Origin: Mesonia oceanica | GTDB lineage: Bacteria > Bacteroidota > Bacteroidia > Flavobacteriales > Flavobacteriaceae | Direction of reading: 5' to 3' | Assembly: GCF_902499555.1 (NCBI RefSeq) | Contig: NZ_CABVMM010000005.1 | Location: 1 to 64,000 of the forward strand | DNA: 64,000 nt | Shown: positions 16,389 through 25,159 of the stretch, in pieces | Layout of the letters: every line of letters begins with the position of its first letter | Numbering within the stretch: the first letter of the stretch is position 1 | The notes under the pieces: generated by a model | What the model was told of the DNA's origin: nothing | Seen by the model: only the letters and a program-made list of their open reading frames with translations | Databases searched by the model: none | Position numbers and translations under genes: made by a program

Positions 16389-17789
16389 TTAGTCGTTTAC
16401 GGTAGGTTTTTCAATTTCGGTATTGCTTTTTACCACGACAAACGTACTGGTGGCATAATAAGCATCACCATTCTGTTCATTATTTGTCCAATCTTCATAA
16501 TCATATTCGTAGGTAAAGGTATTACCTGCCATAGCTTCGGTAAAGTTATCGATACGGGTAGGTACTTCCATCCCCGGGCACCATCCCGCTCTATCAGGTG
16601 TCCAGTTTCCGGGATTTTGATTATTCACGGGATTTTGAGCACAACCTATAGGACCCATGTAATGTTCAAAAGCAGGTGCGCCATTAATTTTAATATGGTG
16701 GGTTCTAAAACACCATTCCGCACAAGGTCTGTTTCCCGGATCGTAAGGAGTGGCGTGACCCCATCCGGAAATAATGGTTCTTAAATGCGTGCTTTCCGCA
16801 TTTTCAGGAATCGTCACCGATTTATCCAAATCAAAATCATGAGCTACCCCATAAGGAACACCATCGATAGAGGAGCTGTTATAAGCCATTACGCGTTCTA
16901 CAGCGTAATACGGATAATCAGGTTCTCCGTATTCATAATCAAATTCTACAGAGATTAAATAGCCTAAGTCATTCCAACATTCCGTTTTAATCTGTAATTC
17001 GGTATTACCGGTGAGGAGCGACTTAAAATCGGTTACATCAAATTCAAAACCTCTTGGTAATTGGCTGTTATCATTCCAATAAGGGGTAATATAACGTGCC
17101 ATTTCAAAAAACTCTCCGGAAGCATCATCTTTTACTCGTACATTGGCATATACATCCCATTCGTCACAGCCTACTTCCGGGCATCTGAGTTTGACATACA
17201 TTTTAATGTTGGAGATCAGTGTAGGGTCGGCAGGTAAATCAAAAGCTTGGGTAGCGGTTTGGCTATAGCCATCACCAAATGCCAATCTGGTGCTATTAAA
17301 GGTTTGAATGGTCTCTTCTCCAACAATGCCTTCGCCATTCAAGTTGATTGTTTTTTCATCAAAATCTGCACCGGTCACACTTAGGGTATGAGTTACTTCT
17401 CCTAGTTGGGAAGGTGTAAATTTTACATGAATGGTCATGGAATTATTGATGTCGTCCGGGGAAACAATCACTTCATCATTAAAGTTTTCATTATCTACGC
17501 TTACCGTAAAATCACCGGAGGTCATCAAAGAAACTTCTTGGGAAAGGTATTCTCCGGAAAGTGTTACTTCTTTTTGGGTAGAATTTGCAATTTCTGTTTG
17601 TTCAAAAGTTAAGGTGGTGGAAGAAAAACTTAGGGTTGGAGTTTCTTCATTTTCACCATCATCTGTATTATCTGGAACTTCTTCTTTATTTTCTGAAGTA
17701 TCATCATCACTACAAGACATGATAGTTGCACTCACCAAGAAGCCCATCAAAATAAGTAGGGATAATGTTTTAAGATTTTTGTATTTCAT
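16389..17789 (-). CDS. PNGase F-like N-glycanase, lipoprotein with N-terminal Ig-like domain
   Basis: The 466-residue protein starts with a lipoprotein signal (SATIMSC, Cys 26) and an acidic linker. Residues about 50-155 are an ASH/Hydin-type beta-sandwich, and from about 160 the peptide-N-glycosidase F core matches closely (FGDGYSQ, CPEVGCDEWDVYANV, ITPYW, SSIDGVPYG, GWGHATPYD, PDRAGWCPG). The catalytic acids known in PNGase F (Asp60, Glu118, Glu206) correspond to Asp 212 in CDEWD, Glu 270 in KTECW and Glu 358 in CAEWCFRTH. The enzyme releases N-glycans from glycoproteins by hydrolysing the Asn-GlcNAc amide. Unlike the secreted Elizabethkingia enzyme, this one should be lipid-anchored at the cell envelope. 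Confidence 0.93.
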   Translation of the reverse strand: MKYKNLKTLSLLILMGFLVSATIMSCSDDDTSENKEEVPDNTDDGENEETPTLSFSSTTLTFEQTEIANSTQKEVTLSGEYLSQEVSLMTSGDFTVSVDNENFNDEVIVSPDDINNSMTIHVKFTPSQLGEVTHTLSVTGADFDEKTINLNGEGIVGEETIQTFNSTRLAFGDGYSQTATQAFDLPADPTLISNIKMYVKLRCPEVGCDEWDVYANVRVKDDASGEFFEMARYITPYWNDNSQLPRGFEFDVTDFKSLLTGNTELQIKTECWNDLGYLISVEFDYEYGEPDYPYYAVERVMAYNSSSIDGVPYGVAHDFDLDKSVTIPENAESTHLRTIISGWGHATPYDPGNRPCAEWCFRTHHIKINGAPAFEHYMGPIGCAQNPVNNQNPGNWTPDRAGWCPGMEVPTRIDNFTEAMAGNTFTYEYDYEDWTNNEQNGDAYYATSTFVVVKSNTEIEKPTVND

Positions 17790-17862
17790 TAAACTATTAT
17801 TAGAGTTAAACGTTTTAGTTTAGCTAAAATAAGTTAAAAATCGTTAATAGTGAAAAGATTGT

Positions 17863-18738
17863 TTAAAATCTCTTATGCTTCCATCGCTTGTGCGTCCAAA
17901 GGTAATATTCAGGTTGTTCACGTATTTGTGCTTCGAGTAGCTGAAAGAATTTTTCGGTAATTTTAAAGTCTTCATAATCTTTAGGGGTAGCCGTCAACGG
18001 AATTAGTTTTGCTGAATAATAGCCCCGTTTCACCTTTCTGATTTGCAGGTAAAGAATACCAAAACCTAATTTTTTCGCCATCGATTCAGATCCGGTAAAA
18101 GCAGCAGTTTCCTTTCCCATAAAATCTACCCAGCACGCGTTTTTAGTGTTTCTGGGAGATTGATCGGAAATCATATAATAGCTCGCTTTTTGGTGATTTA
18201 CCTTATTTCTCATCATGGTTGGGATAACCTCTTTACTGGTAATTAAAGTAGTCCCAAGGTTTGCTCTTATATCTTTGATGAGCTTATCAAAATAATTGTT
18301 CTTGATTTTTTTATAGATTGCATAAGCTTTATTATGCGTGTCGTAAAAGTTAATGGCGGTAGCCCACTCATAACTGGCATAATGACCACACATCACTATT
18401 GCCCCGTTGCATTCTTTTTCAAATTTAACAAGCTCTTCAATATTTTCATAAACAAAACGCTTTTTAAGTTGCTTATTAGAGATCGATAAGGTTTTTATCA
18501 TTTCTAAAAAGATATCACACATATGTTTATAGAACTTCTTTTCAATCTGTTTGATTTCTGAAAGGCTTTTCTGCGGAAAAGATTGTTGAAGATTATTCCG
18601 AACTACTTTTTTACGGTAACCAATTAAATAGTAAACCAGTAGATAGCAGCCATCAGACACCCAGTAAAAAATAGGAAAGGGAAGTTTAGATACCAGCCAT
18701 AGTAGAGGATAAGAACAATAAAAAACAGCTTTTTTCAT
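17863..18738 (-). CDS. LpxL/HtrB-like lipid A acyltransferase, paralogue 1
   Basis: The 291-residue protein has an N-terminal membrane anchor (residues 8-40) and the acyltransferase HX4E motif in GHYASYEW (His 119, Glu 124). It ends with the family tail PEYYLWTHKRWKHKRF. The family transfers a secondary acyl chain from acyl-ACP to lipid A precursors at the inner membrane; here the call is lysophospholipid/lauroyl acyltransferase family. It lies 78 nt downstream of a same-length paralogue with the catalytic residues at identical positions. Confidence 0.88.
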   Translation of the reverse strand: MKKAVFYCSYPLLWLVSKLPFPIFYWVSDGCYLLVYYLIGYRKKVVRNNLQQSFPQKSLSEIKQIEKKFYKHMCDIFLEMIKTLSISNKQLKKRFVYENIEELVKFEKECNGAIVMCGHYASYEWATAINFYDTHNKAYAIYKKIKNNYFDKLIKDIRANLGTTLITSKEVIPTMMRNKVNHQKASYYMISDQSPRNTKNACWVDFMGKETAAFTGSESMAKKLGFGILYLQIRKVKRGYYSAKLIPLTATPKDYEDFKITEKFFQLLEAQIREQPEYYLWTHKRWKHKRF

Positions 18739-18816
18739 AAAAAGAATGATAAGCCGTCAAATATAGATTTTTATTAAAAAAAAGAAGCTAAAATTAAAAT
18801 ATTTATAAATAACCAG

Positions 18817-19692
18817 CTAATTTTTTGCGTGTTTCCAACGTTTATGAGACCATAAATAATACTCGGGTTGGTCTCTTATTTGTTCTTCTAATAAATGAAA
18901 GTATTTGTCGGTTAACGTAAACTCTTCATACTTTTGAGGATCGTCTGCTAAGGGAATAAACTCAGCCGTATAGTGGCCACGTTTTACCTTTTCAATATGT
19001 AAATAAGTCAGGGCTAAATCCAATCGTTTGGCCAATACTTCACCTCCTACAAAAACAGGTACTTCTTTTCCCATAAAATGGAGCCAGTATTTCGCTATAG
19101 CTCCTTTGGGAGCTTGATCGGCAATCATTCCGTAGCTGGAAAGTAAACCGGCTTTTTTATTTTTTAATATTTGTTTAGGGACTTCTTTCGTCGCCAGCAT
19201 CGTGGTATGGTGCTTACTTCTTATCCGTTTGATAAGATCATCAAAATATTCATTTTTAATCTTTTTATAAACACCATACGCTTGGTAAGTTAATCCATAA
19301 AAATGGAGCGCATTTACCCATTCGTAACTGGCATAATGTCCCAATAAAATAATGTGGCTTTTGTTTAATGTCTCTAAGCGTTTAAGTTCTTCCGGATTTT
19401 TAACCAAGAAGCGTTTTTTTAATTCTTTGTCTGAAATGGACATGGTTTTTACCATTTCTAAAAACATATCACAAAAATGGTGGTAAAATTTTTTTTGAAT
19501 TAAATGGATTTCTTCCTTGCTTTTTTCAGGAAAAGCTAATTCTAAATTTGCTTTGACTACTTTTTTTCGATAACCAACAAGATAGTATATAATAAAATAT
19601 ACCAGATCTGAAAACAAGTAAAAAAGCCGGAAGGGTAAAATGGAAATCAACCACAAAAGAGGGTAGACCGCTAGAAATCCCAATCTTTGCAT
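18817..19692 (-). CDS. LpxL/HtrB-like lipid A acyltransferase, paralogue 2
   Basis: The 291-residue paralogue of the downstream gene shares the YRKKVV segment after the membrane anchor, the HX4E motif at 119-124 in LGHYASYEW and the tail YYLWSHKRWKHAKN. Substrate contacts differ (MGKEVPVFVGGEVLAKR here; MGKETAAFTGSESMAKK in the other), so the two probably differ in acyl chain or acceptor. It is the first gene of the pair and is transcribed divergently from the rhomboid gene. Confidence 0.88.
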   Translation of the reverse strand: MQRLGFLAVYPLLWLISILPFRLFYLFSDLVYFIIYYLVGYRKKVVKANLELAFPEKSKEEIHLIQKKFYHHFCDMFLEMVKTMSISDKELKKRFLVKNPEELKRLETLNKSHIILLGHYASYEWVNALHFYGLTYQAYGVYKKIKNEYFDDLIKRIRSKHHTTMLATKEVPKQILKNKKAGLLSSYGMIADQAPKGAIAKYWLHFMGKEVPVFVGGEVLAKRLDLALTYLHIEKVKRGHYTAEFIPLADDPQKYEEFTLTDKYFHLLEEQIRDQPEYYLWSHKRWKHAKN

Positions 19693-19710
19693 GAAAAATA
19701 AAAATTTTTA

Positions 19711-19738
19711 CAAAGATATGGTATCTTTGATAGACAAA
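19711..19738 (-). promoter_or_regulatory. Promoter of the acyltransferase pair
   Basis: Minus-strand TATCTTTG (plus-strand CAAAGATA at 19711-19718) with a TTTG at 19738-19735; the 16-nt spacer is shorter than the usual 19. Confidence 0.55.
19722..19729 (+). promoter_or_regulatory. -7 box of the rhomboid gene
   Basis: TATCTTTG starts 25 nt before the ATG at 19747. It is 3 nt from the minus-strand box, so the two divergent promoters are almost back to back and polymerase binding is likely to be competitive. Confidence 0.6.
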
Positions 19739-19746
19739 CACGAACT

Positions 19747-20394
19747 ATGGGAAATTTAGAACTGGTTACCTTAATAATTATTGGGATTAATGCAGTAGTC
19801 TCTTTAAAGGGATTTAATGATGCTTTGTTTTTTGACAAATATAAATTTAATGTGGGAGCCATTAAATTAGGGCAGCAATTACGCATTATCACTTCGGGAT
19901 TTCTACACGTAGATGTAACTCACTTGTTTGTAAACATGTTTACCCTCTATATTTTTTCTGAAGTGGTTGTACTACATATGGGAACGCTCAATTTTTTCAT
20001 TATTTACTTTGGAAGCTTAATTTTAGGAAATTTATTTTCGCTCTATTTTCATAAAGATGAAGATTATTACACCGCCGTAGGTGCTAGTGGAGCGGTCATG
20101 GGAATCTTATACGCTGCCATTCTGTTAAGACCCGATATGACCTTAGGCTTATTTTTTATTATTCCTATTCCTGCCTATATTTTCGGAATTGGCTATTTGC
20201 TTTTTACGATCTATGGAATGAAAAAGCGTTTAGGTAATATTGGCCACGATGCTCACTTTGGAGGAGCCATGGGCGGTTACTTTATCACCATCATTTTAAA
20301 TCCATCAGTAGTTACCGAAAATTTATTAATGACACTTTTGCTTTTAATCCCGCTAATAGTGTTATTTATTTTACAAAAAACCGGTAAAATTTAA
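19747..20394 (+). CDS. Rhomboid-family intramembrane serine protease
   Basis: The 215-residue protein has six or so membrane segments. The catalytic Ser is in VGASGAVMG (Ser 114) and its His partner in GHDAHFGGAMGGY (His 170); the L1-loop-like HVDVTHLFVNMF segment lies at 54-65. It cleaves transmembrane substrates within the membrane; the substrate is unknown. It is followed 51 nt later by a SIMPL protein gene on the same strand. Confidence 0.92.
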   Translation: MGNLELVTLIIIGINAVVSLKGFNDALFFDKYKFNVGAIKLGQQLRIITSGFLHVDVTHLFVNMFTLYIFSEVVVLHMGTLNFFIIYFGSLILGNLFSLYFHKDEDYYTAVGASGAVMGILYAAILLRPDMTLGLFFIIPIPAYIFGIGYLLFTIYGMKKRLGNIGHDAHFGGAMGGYFITIILNPSVVTENLLMTLLLLIPLIVLFILQKTGKI

Positions 20395-20445
20395 GTTTGG
20401 TATCCTTATTGGATAACCCTTACTAAACAATTAATAAATCAAATT

Positions 20446-21129
20446 ATGAAAAAATTATTTTTAGCCTGCACCTTACTTTTTGCCACGATAGTAGTGGCGC
20501 AGGAACAACCGAGTGGAATTTCTGTAAACGGCGAAGGAACAGTAAAAGTAGTCCCCGATGAAGTCCTTATTCAGGTAAATGTAAATGAAGAAGCCCAAAC
20601 AGCCAAAGAAGTAAAAGCCAGCACCGATGAAGTGATTGATGCGGTATTGAAGTACTTAAAAAAAGAAGGGATCGATAAAAAAAATATTCAAACAGAATAT
20701 ATAAGATTGGCTAAAAGTTATAAGTACGATACCAAAACTTACTTATTTCAAGCTAACCAAAGTATTTCTATTTTATTAACCGATGTTTCTCAGTATGACA
20801 AAATCACCCAGGGACTATTGGAATTAGGAATTAATGGTATTAACAGTGTTCAGTTTAAATCTTCAGAAATGGAAAAATACGAATCTCAAGCTCGTATAAA
20901 AGCCATTAAAAATGCCAAAGCAAAGGCAGAAGAATATGCAGAGGCTTTAGGGGTGAAAGTAGGAGCTCCAATATTTATAAGCGAAAGTTCTACTGGTAAT
21001 TACCCACAACCTCAAATGATGCGTATGGTGGATATGAAAGAAAGTAGTGCCTCAGGTAATCAAACACTAGCGGTAGGAGAGATGGAAATTATGGCTCAGG
21101 TAACTGTAAATTTTGCGATTATTCAGTAA
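20446..21129 (+). CDS. SIMPL-domain (DUF541) periplasmic protein
   Basis: The 227-residue protein has a signal peptide (to about VVAQEQ). It shows the SIMPL pattern: ISVNGEGTVKVVPDEVLIQV at the start of the mature chain, and AIKNAKAKAEEYAEALGVKVG in the second half. Members form ring-like oligomers in the envelope with poorly defined roles in stress tolerance. A strong terminator follows. Confidence 0.9.
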   Translation: MKKLFLACTLLFATIVVAQEQPSGISVNGEGTVKVVPDEVLIQVNVNEEAQTAKEVKASTDEVIDAVLKYLKKEGIDKKNIQTEYIRLAKSYKYDTKTYLFQANQSISILLTDVSQYDKITQGLLELGINGINSVQFKSSEMEKYESQARIKAIKNAKAKAEEYAEALGVKVGAPIFISESSTGNYPQPQMMRMVDMKESSASGNQTLAVGEMEIMAQVTVNFAIIQ

Positions 21130-21155
21130 AATAGGGTTAGATAAATAGCTCAAAT

Positions 21156-21191
21156 AAAAAAATCCCGATTCAACTGAATCGGGATTTTTTT
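21156..21191. terminator. Bidirectional terminator
   Basis: Stem AATCCCGATTCA/TGAATCGGGATT with a short AC loop, flanked by A7 and T7; it serves the SIMPL gene and the convergent TlpA-like gene. Confidence 0.9.
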
Positions 21192-21209
21192 GTTAGTATA
21201 TTTTTAAGC

Positions 21210-22331
21210 TTATGGAAGCATTTCAGCAATCTTAGCTTCTAAGGCATCACCTCTTAAGTCTTTAGCGACAATGATTCCGTTTTCATCTAAAATAAACGTA
21301 GCCGGAATTGAAGATACGCTATACATTTGTGCAACCGGACCTTTCCAATATTCTAGGTTAGAAACATGTTGCCAGGTTAAACCATCGTCTTCAATAGCTT
21401 TTAACCACTTGTCTTTTTGTCCGTTTTTATCTAAAGAAACACCTAAGATGTTTAATCCTTTATCGTGGTATTTATTGTACAGTTTTACCACGTTTGGGTT
21501 TTCAATTCTACAAGGCTTACACCAAGAGGCCCAAAAGTCGATAATGGTTACTTTTCCCATTGCATCTTTTAAAGATAATTCTTTTCCATCAGGAGTGGGA
21601 GCAGAAAAATCAGGCGCTTTACTTCCTATTGCAGTTGCGGTCGCTTTCGTTAAGCTTTCATCTAATTGCTTTCCAATAGGTGTTTTCTTTACATCTTCAG
21701 AAAGATTATCAAACAATTCTTTAGCTTCTGTAGTACTTACAGATTTAGCATTGATGATATCAGATAAGATTAAAACAGAAACTAAAGAGTTAGGATGGTT
21801 CGCCACCATTTCTTTAAATTTTTCTGAGTTTTTGTCTTGAAGCTCTTTTTGTTTTTCCTGAATTTCTTTCATGAGTTCAGGATTCTGGCGAAGATCAGGA
21901 TTGTTTTTTTGGTATTCAGCTACCATTTTTTGCATCTCAGACCTTACTTCTTTAATTTCAGAAACATACTCATTGAATAGCTTGTTAGAGTCGCCTCCTT
22001 TAATTTCAGAACTTCTTAAACTATCTTTGTAGATAGTAGCTGTAATCGGTTCATTTTCATTGATAAAAATAATATTCCCCCTAGCACCGTCTATTCTCAG
22101 GATATTTAAGGTTTCAAAATCTACCTCCGGTAAATCTATCTCAAAACTACCTTTTTCTACAGTAATCGTATCGATGGGTTGTGGCTGTCCTTGTTCTCCC
22201 AATTGAGAAAGATAAACCGATGTTCCATCTTCAATATTATCTGCATTACCTTTAAAAGTAATATGTTCAGGTTTTTGATCTTGGCAAGAAAAAGCTAATG
22301 CCACTAATAATCCTAATGTTATTTTCTTCAT
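21210..22331 (-). CDS. TlpA-like thiol-disulfide oxidoreductase lipoprotein
   Basis: I use the ATG at 22331, not the one 24 nt upstream, because it gives a compact lipoprotein signal (MKKITLGLLVALAFSC, Cys 16). An N-terminal DUF4369-like beta domain follows (about residues 20-110), then a charged helical stretch (residues 115-175), then a thioredoxin fold with the redox motif WCKPC (Cys 271 and 274). This three-part architecture is common in Bacteroidota, where it reduces envelope disulfides, for example in cytochrome c maturation. The product should sit on the periplasmic face of a membrane. Confidence 0.9.
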   Translation of the reverse strand: MKKITLGLLVALAFSCQDQKPEHITFKGNADNIEDGTSVYLSQLGEQGQPQPIDTITVEKGSFEIDLPEVDFETLNILRIDGARGNIIFINENEPITATIYKDSLRSSEIKGGDSNKLFNEYVSEIKEVRSEMQKMVAEYQKNNPDLRQNPELMKEIQEKQKELQDKNSEKFKEMVANHPNSLVSVLILSDIINAKSVSTTEAKELFDNLSEDVKKTPIGKQLDESLTKATATAIGSKAPDFSAPTPDGKELSLKDAMGKVTIIDFWASWCKPCRIENPNVVKLYNKYHDKGLNILGVSLDKNGQKDKWLKAIEDDGLTWQHVSNLEYWKGPVAQMYSVSSIPATFILDENGIIVAKDLRGDALEAKIAEMLP

Positions 22332-22466
22332 TTTTAGTTTAAATTTGTTTTGCAAAAGTAGGCAACCTTAAAGAAAGGGACAAATTTCTAAAGTATTGTT
22401 AATTTTTATCTTTTTTATTTGTGTTGCCTTTAGATGAATTACCTTGTTATTATTTAAAATTTAGTG

Positions 22467-24836
22467 ATGAAAACTCAAAATCAAGACTTTCCTTTTTTAA
22501 TTAAAGTTAGCTTTAAAAAAGTAATCGATGCCTATCGGGAACGTGCAAAAAAGGAAGAAAATCCTATTGCTAAAAATTACCTGAAAAGTGTATTGGATTA
22601 TGTAAAGTCTTACCCTAAATTAGAGGAAGGTCTTGACAGCAAAAAAGAAATAAAAGAGCATTTAGAGCCAATTCATATTCTTTTAGATGATTTATTTCCT
22701 AATATTCTAACGAATAATGAAATAAAAGCTGCATCACTTCCACACCAAAATTATCTTTTTAATAAAACCCAGCGTTTTCAGGAGATATTGGAAAATGCCG
22801 GAGAGGATTTTGAGCCTACCATTAGAAACTTTACATCTGAAGCCGATTATGTGTTTGGTTGTATTTTAATTTTGAATGGATACTACGGATATAATATCGA
22901 TTTTACTCGGCCTTTTTATTACGATATTCCTGATGAAAATGGAATTATGCGCCATTACAGAATTGCTTCTAATGCAGATTTTATAGAGTTTGAACCTACC
23001 GATAAGGCTATTGATATTACCGATGAAGATGTAGATATCTTACTTCAGGATACAGATAATATAGAACTTTGGCGGGAAAAATTTCCACCGCTAAGTTGGG
23101 TGTTTAGAGGCTTTATAATCACCAATCTCACTGATGTGACAGTAGATGATGGTATATCTGATTTAAAAACTCAGCTCCTCAACAATAAAATCCCTAAAGA
23201 GGATAACTTAGAAGGGATTACCGAGATTTTCCGTTCTATCTATAAAAATCCGGAGCTTAGGGTTGGGATTACAATGTTTGATAGTAAAGAAGCAGACTTT
23301 TCCCATATGGATGAAACACAAGTAAGCAGCTTTATTTTAAACGATAATGATGAAGTAGAGTGTAAAAAGGCTTTTTGTGAACATGCCTATGAAACCATTA
23401 TTGAAAAGCATCAATATTTTGCTATTTCCAATGTCGATACTTATAAAAAAAAGAATCCCGATAGCTTTCTTGCCAAAAACCTTATAGATCAAAATGTAAA
23501 AAGTTGCATCTTGGCTCCGGTAGCAAAGGATAACGATCTTTTAGCCGTATTGGAGTTGGTTTCTTATAACAAAAATGAGCTCAATAGTATTAATGCTGTT
23601 AAGTTAGACGACATTGTACCTTATATTGTGACAGCCTTAGAGCGGCACAGAACAGATTTTGAAAACCGTATAAAAGCAGTTATCCAAAGTGAATGTACTT
23701 CAATTCATCCAAGTGTTTTATGGATTTTTGAAGAAGAAGCAAGACGGTATATTAGGGATTTAGATAAAGACGGTGTTTCCTCCTTCCGGGATATTGCTTT
23801 TAAAGACATTTTTCCACTTTACGGTCAGATTGATATTGTAGGTTCTTCCGATGAACGAAACATAGCTATTCAAAAAGATTTATTGAAACATTTGAATATG
23901 ATTGTTCAAATGGTAGATAAAGCCATGGAAGAAGAAGCACTTCCTATTTACGAGCAGACTAAATTCAGAATAAATAAATACATCAAAGACTTAAAGGAAA
24001 ACCTAAATGCTTCCAGTGAACAGAAAATAGTCAATTTTATTCATAAAGAAATCAATCCACTTATTGAGCATTTCAAGACAAAATCGGATGTTTTGGTGCA
24101 GATGATCGAGCACTACAATAATTGTGTAGATAAAGATGCAGGTGTAATATACGATCAGCGTAAAAATTATGACGATACTGTACAAAGAATAAATAGAACT
24201 TTAGCTCGCTATATCGACAGAAAGCAGGTAGAAGCACAAAAAATATTCCCTCATTATTTTGAAAGGTATAAGACCGATGGGGTAGATCACAATATCTATA
24301 TTGGTGAATCGATGACTAAAAACAAAACCTTTAGTCGGGTTTACTTACACAATATTAGACTTTGGCAATTGCAGGTAGTTTGTGAGATGGAAAATAAATT
24401 CTATCACGTTCAAGAAAACCTGCCTTTAAAGCTAGATGCCGCTTCTTTAATTTTAGTATTTAGTTCTACACTTTCCATCCGTTACCGTATGGATGAAAAG
24501 AAGTTTGACGTAGATGGTACATATAACGCCCGATACGAAATCATTAAAAAGCGTATTGATAAAGCTTATATTAAAAATACCGAAGAACGCGTTACCCAAA
24601 AAGGAAAAATAGCGATTATCTATTCTCAAAAATCGGATGAGCGGGAATACTTAAAATATATTGAATACCTACAAAAGAAAAACTACGTAGGGGATGAAGT
24701 AGAATTAGTGGAGCTGGAAGATGTACAAGGAGTGGTTGGTTTAAAAGCTATTCGCGTAAATGTTCTTTATTATAAGGAACAGGAAACAGAGAAAAAAACA
24801 CTTACGTATGAAGATTTAATGGAACAATTGCATTAA
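22467..24836 (+). CDS. Large GAF-domain protein, conserved in Flavobacteriaceae
   Basis: The 789-residue cytoplasmic protein has a GAF-like domain at about 300-410 (ISNVDTYKKKNPDS, KSCILAPVAKDNDLLAVLEL). A long helical region follows (about 470-610) and then a mixed C-terminal domain. No kinase, cyclase or phosphodiesterase motif is visible, so it is probably a sensor or scaffold of unknown output. A GTG sits directly before the ATG chosen here; the ATG is more likely the start. It is monocistronic with a terminator. Confidence 0.75.
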   Translation: MKTQNQDFPFLIKVSFKKVIDAYRERAKKEENPIAKNYLKSVLDYVKSYPKLEEGLDSKKEIKEHLEPIHILLDDLFPNILTNNEIKAASLPHQNYLFNKTQRFQEILENAGEDFEPTIRNFTSEADYVFGCILILNGYYGYNIDFTRPFYYDIPDENGIMRHYRIASNADFIEFEPTDKAIDITDEDVDILLQDTDNIELWREKFPPLSWVFRGFIITNLTDVTVDDGISDLKTQLLNNKIPKEDNLEGITEIFRSIYKNPELRVGITMFDSKEADFSHMDETQVSSFILNDNDEVECKKAFCEHAYETIIEKHQYFAISNVDTYKKKNPDSFLAKNLIDQNVKSCILAPVAKDNDLLAVLELVSYNKNELNSINAVKLDDIVPYIVTALERHRTDFENRIKAVIQSECTSIHPSVLWIFEEEARRYIRDLDKDGVSSFRDIAFKDIFPLYGQIDIVGSSDERNIAIQKDLLKHLNMIVQMVDKAMEEEALPIYEQTKFRINKYIKDLKENLNASSEQKIVNFIHKEINPLIEHFKTKSDVLVQMIEHYNNCVDKDAGVIYDQRKNYDDTVQRINRTLARYIDRKQVEAQKIFPHYFERYKTDGVDHNIYIGESMTKNKTFSRVYLHNIRLWQLQVVCEMENKFYHVQENLPLKLDAASLILVFSSTLSIRYRMDEKKFDVDGTYNARYEIIKKRIDKAYIKNTEERVTQKGKIAIIYSQKSDEREYLKYIEYLQKKNYVGDEVELVELEDVQGVVGLKAIRVNVLYYKEQETEKKTLTYEDLMEQLH

Positions 24837-24863
24837 TCTCAAAACGTAATTATCAAAAAATTA

Positions 24864-24905
24864 AAATATCGCCATCCCTAATGATTAGTTGGGGTGGCGA
24901 TATTT
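24864..24905 (+). terminator. Terminator of the GAF gene
   Basis: Stem AAATATCGCCATCCC / GGGGTGGCGATATTT with a 12-nt loop. Confidence 0.75.
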
Positions 24906-25159
24906 CTTATCTATTATTTACCTGACTCCGATTTAAGAAAACTTCGGAAACTGATTGAAATCTCTGCAAAAGATTTTGTATCGGAGTTTCTGTTTTCGGA
25001 GTATTTTGATACCAATTTTCTTTGAAAATATACTCAATAATCAAAAATGCTTGCAAAAAACTTTATATAGAACTCTCAGGTTGTTATTAGCAAATAAGCA
25101 ATTAATTCCTTCATTGAAATCTTGAAGTAAAATTTTCATTTTTTCTGATAAGTAGTTAA
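24906..25159. other. Intergenic, no gene seen
   Basis: AT-rich spacer between convergent genes. CCGATTTAAG and repeated TCGGAGT motifs near 24927-24990 give weak inverted symmetry, but nothing assignable. Confidence 0.4.

Noticed and set aside
16353..16784. 143-codon plus-strand frame over the PNGase F-like gene
   Set aside because: Antisense shadow of a gene with clear catalytic motifs.
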